From: Phaeoceros laevis
Taxonomy: Eukaryota; Anthocerotophyta; Anthocerotopsida; Notothyladales
Assembly: GCA_049999765.1 (NCBI GenBank)
Contig: JBNGIQ010008482.1
Coordinates: 1-26,635 of the forward strand
Direction of reading: 5' to 3'
DNA: 26,635 nt
Numbering within the stretch: position 1 is the stretch's first letter; the number at the start of each line of letters is the position of its first letter. Positions 25,998 to 26,635 of the stretch are shown piece after piece. The position numbers and the translations under genes are program-made. The notes beneath the pieces are model-generated. The model had not been told where the DNA came from. It saw only the letters and a list, made by a program, of their open reading frames with translations, and searched no databases.

Positions 25998-26635
25998 ATC
26001 TGGCGAACCAAAGAACGGAGGAGTTGCTTGTAGAGACCGATCGGCTTTTGGCGGTGGAGGCGGCTTTGCGGGCAGATCTGAGAACGGAGGAATTGGTCAG
26101 GGAGGCTGATCGGGTTTTGGAGGCAGTGGCGGCTTCTAGGGAGGCGGTGGTGGTCGGATTGCCTCCAGTTCCCACAGGGAACCCCGTTCGGAGACGGTGG
26201 GCGTCCATTTGTGACTCAGACTTGGTGCTGTCCGTATCTTCTCCATCTGAACGCAAGGCGGGATCGGAGTCGAGTGCAGGGTTGTCGGCTCTCGTTGGGT
26301 ACACTGCCAGTGGTTCTCCACCTTCAAGCTTGGCCTTGCCGATCGGGATAGATGAGTCTTGGTGGTTGGGGGGGTGTGTGAATCATTTGGCGTTGGAAAC
26401 TATGGAGGGGCACAATTCCGACTCGGATCCTGATGAGGGGCTTCCAGCCCTAGACGTGGGGCCTTCACGGTCGACTTTTTCGGCCCAAGATGGGCGAGGA
26501 GATGGGCAATCTTTCCGCTCGGGGGGAGGTTCACCAGCGGCGGCAGTGGCCGATGACTTCCGCCGGCCGGGTGACCGGATGTCATGGCGGGGTGGTTCTT
26601 CGGTGTCCCCGGGAGGGACATGGCGGCCTGCAGGA
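25949..26635 (+). CDS. Long open frame at right edge, probable retroelement gag-side protein, partial
   Basis: A frame free of stops for 229 codons from TAA at 25946-25948 to the window edge; the first in-frame ATG is only at 26402, so the true start is upstream, by splicing or frameshift, or non-ATG. The N-terminal part is a likely coiled coil with an internal repeat (RTEELLVETDRLLAVEAALR, then RTEELVREADRVLEAVAASR). It is followed by a Ser/Pro/Gly-rich, partly acidic region (NSDSDPDEGLP) and an Arg/Gly-rich end (RRPGDRMSWRGGSS). This composition is usual for gag proteins ahead of a zinc knuckle, which would lie beyond the edge. It is in the same frame as the 62-codon ORF at 25598. Assignment to the LTR element whose primer-binding site is at 25139 is inference. 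Confidence 0.5.
   Translation, partial: MRLGRSALGFHCVPSVDLANQRTEELLVETDRLLAVEAALRADLRTEELVREADRVLEAVAASREAVVVGLPPVPTGNPVRRRWASICDSDLVLSVSSPSERKAGSESSAGLSALVGYTASGSPPSSLALPIGIDESWWLGGCVNHLALETMEGHNSDSDPDEGLPALDVGPSRSTFSAQDGRGDGQSFRSGGGSPAAAVADDFRRPGDRMSWRGGSSVSPGGTWRPAG

Overview
The window looks like nuclear DNA of a land plant, most probably a free-sporing one such as a fern. Three things point that way. Degenerate PLS-type pentatricopeptide-repeat (PPR) sequence occurs at three places. There is a TIC32-like chloroplast-import dehydrogenase gene fragment with a spliceosomal intron. The rest is a dense mosaic of Ty1/copia, Ty3/gypsy (chromodomain), CACTA and short dispersed repeats. One open gene (574-1320) has a tryptophan- and tyrosine-rich composition that loosely recalls axonemal proteins, which would fit a plant with motile sperm. 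The lineage call is inference. Only that gene looks potentially intact, and a 100-base assembly gap (1321-1420) cuts it.

Layout, left to right. 574-1320: single open frame running into the gap. 2070-2964: mosaic repeat (block X, 104-bp inverted arms, block Y) whose X and Y parts recur at 12437-12877 in another arrangement. 3976-5446: dead PPR gene with a 12-bp minisatellite. 5971-6221: first full copy of a SINE-like family that has eight copies in the window. 7342-10507: two diverged, collinear non-coding units, each starting at a TATA box with a C/T-rich leader. 11472-11873: codon-phased 57-bp tandem repeat. 13668-15245: pile-up of copia reverse transcriptase, SINE-like core, gypsy integrase end and chromodomain, PPR fragment and CACTA terminus. 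15789-16601: possible remains of a spliced minus-strand gene of unknown family. 17221-21150: decayed copia element with TATA, primer-binding site, gag and zinc knuckle. 21214-22598: foldback structure (176-bp arms) enclosing an internally deleted TIC32-like gene. 22798-23365: second copy of the 3' end of the dead PPR gene. 23926-24170: another full SINE-like copy. 25139 to the right edge: start of a second LTR element, with a primer-binding site, two tandem homologous 62-codon ORFs and a long open frame leaving the window.

No operon, CRISPR array, tRNA or rRNA gene was seen. The parts do not form a pathway; the window records successive insertions, duplications and decay. The most unusual items are the paired 62-codon ORFs, the foldback element carrying a host gene fragment, the codon-phased minisatellite with its 201-bp higher-order period, and the SINE-like family.
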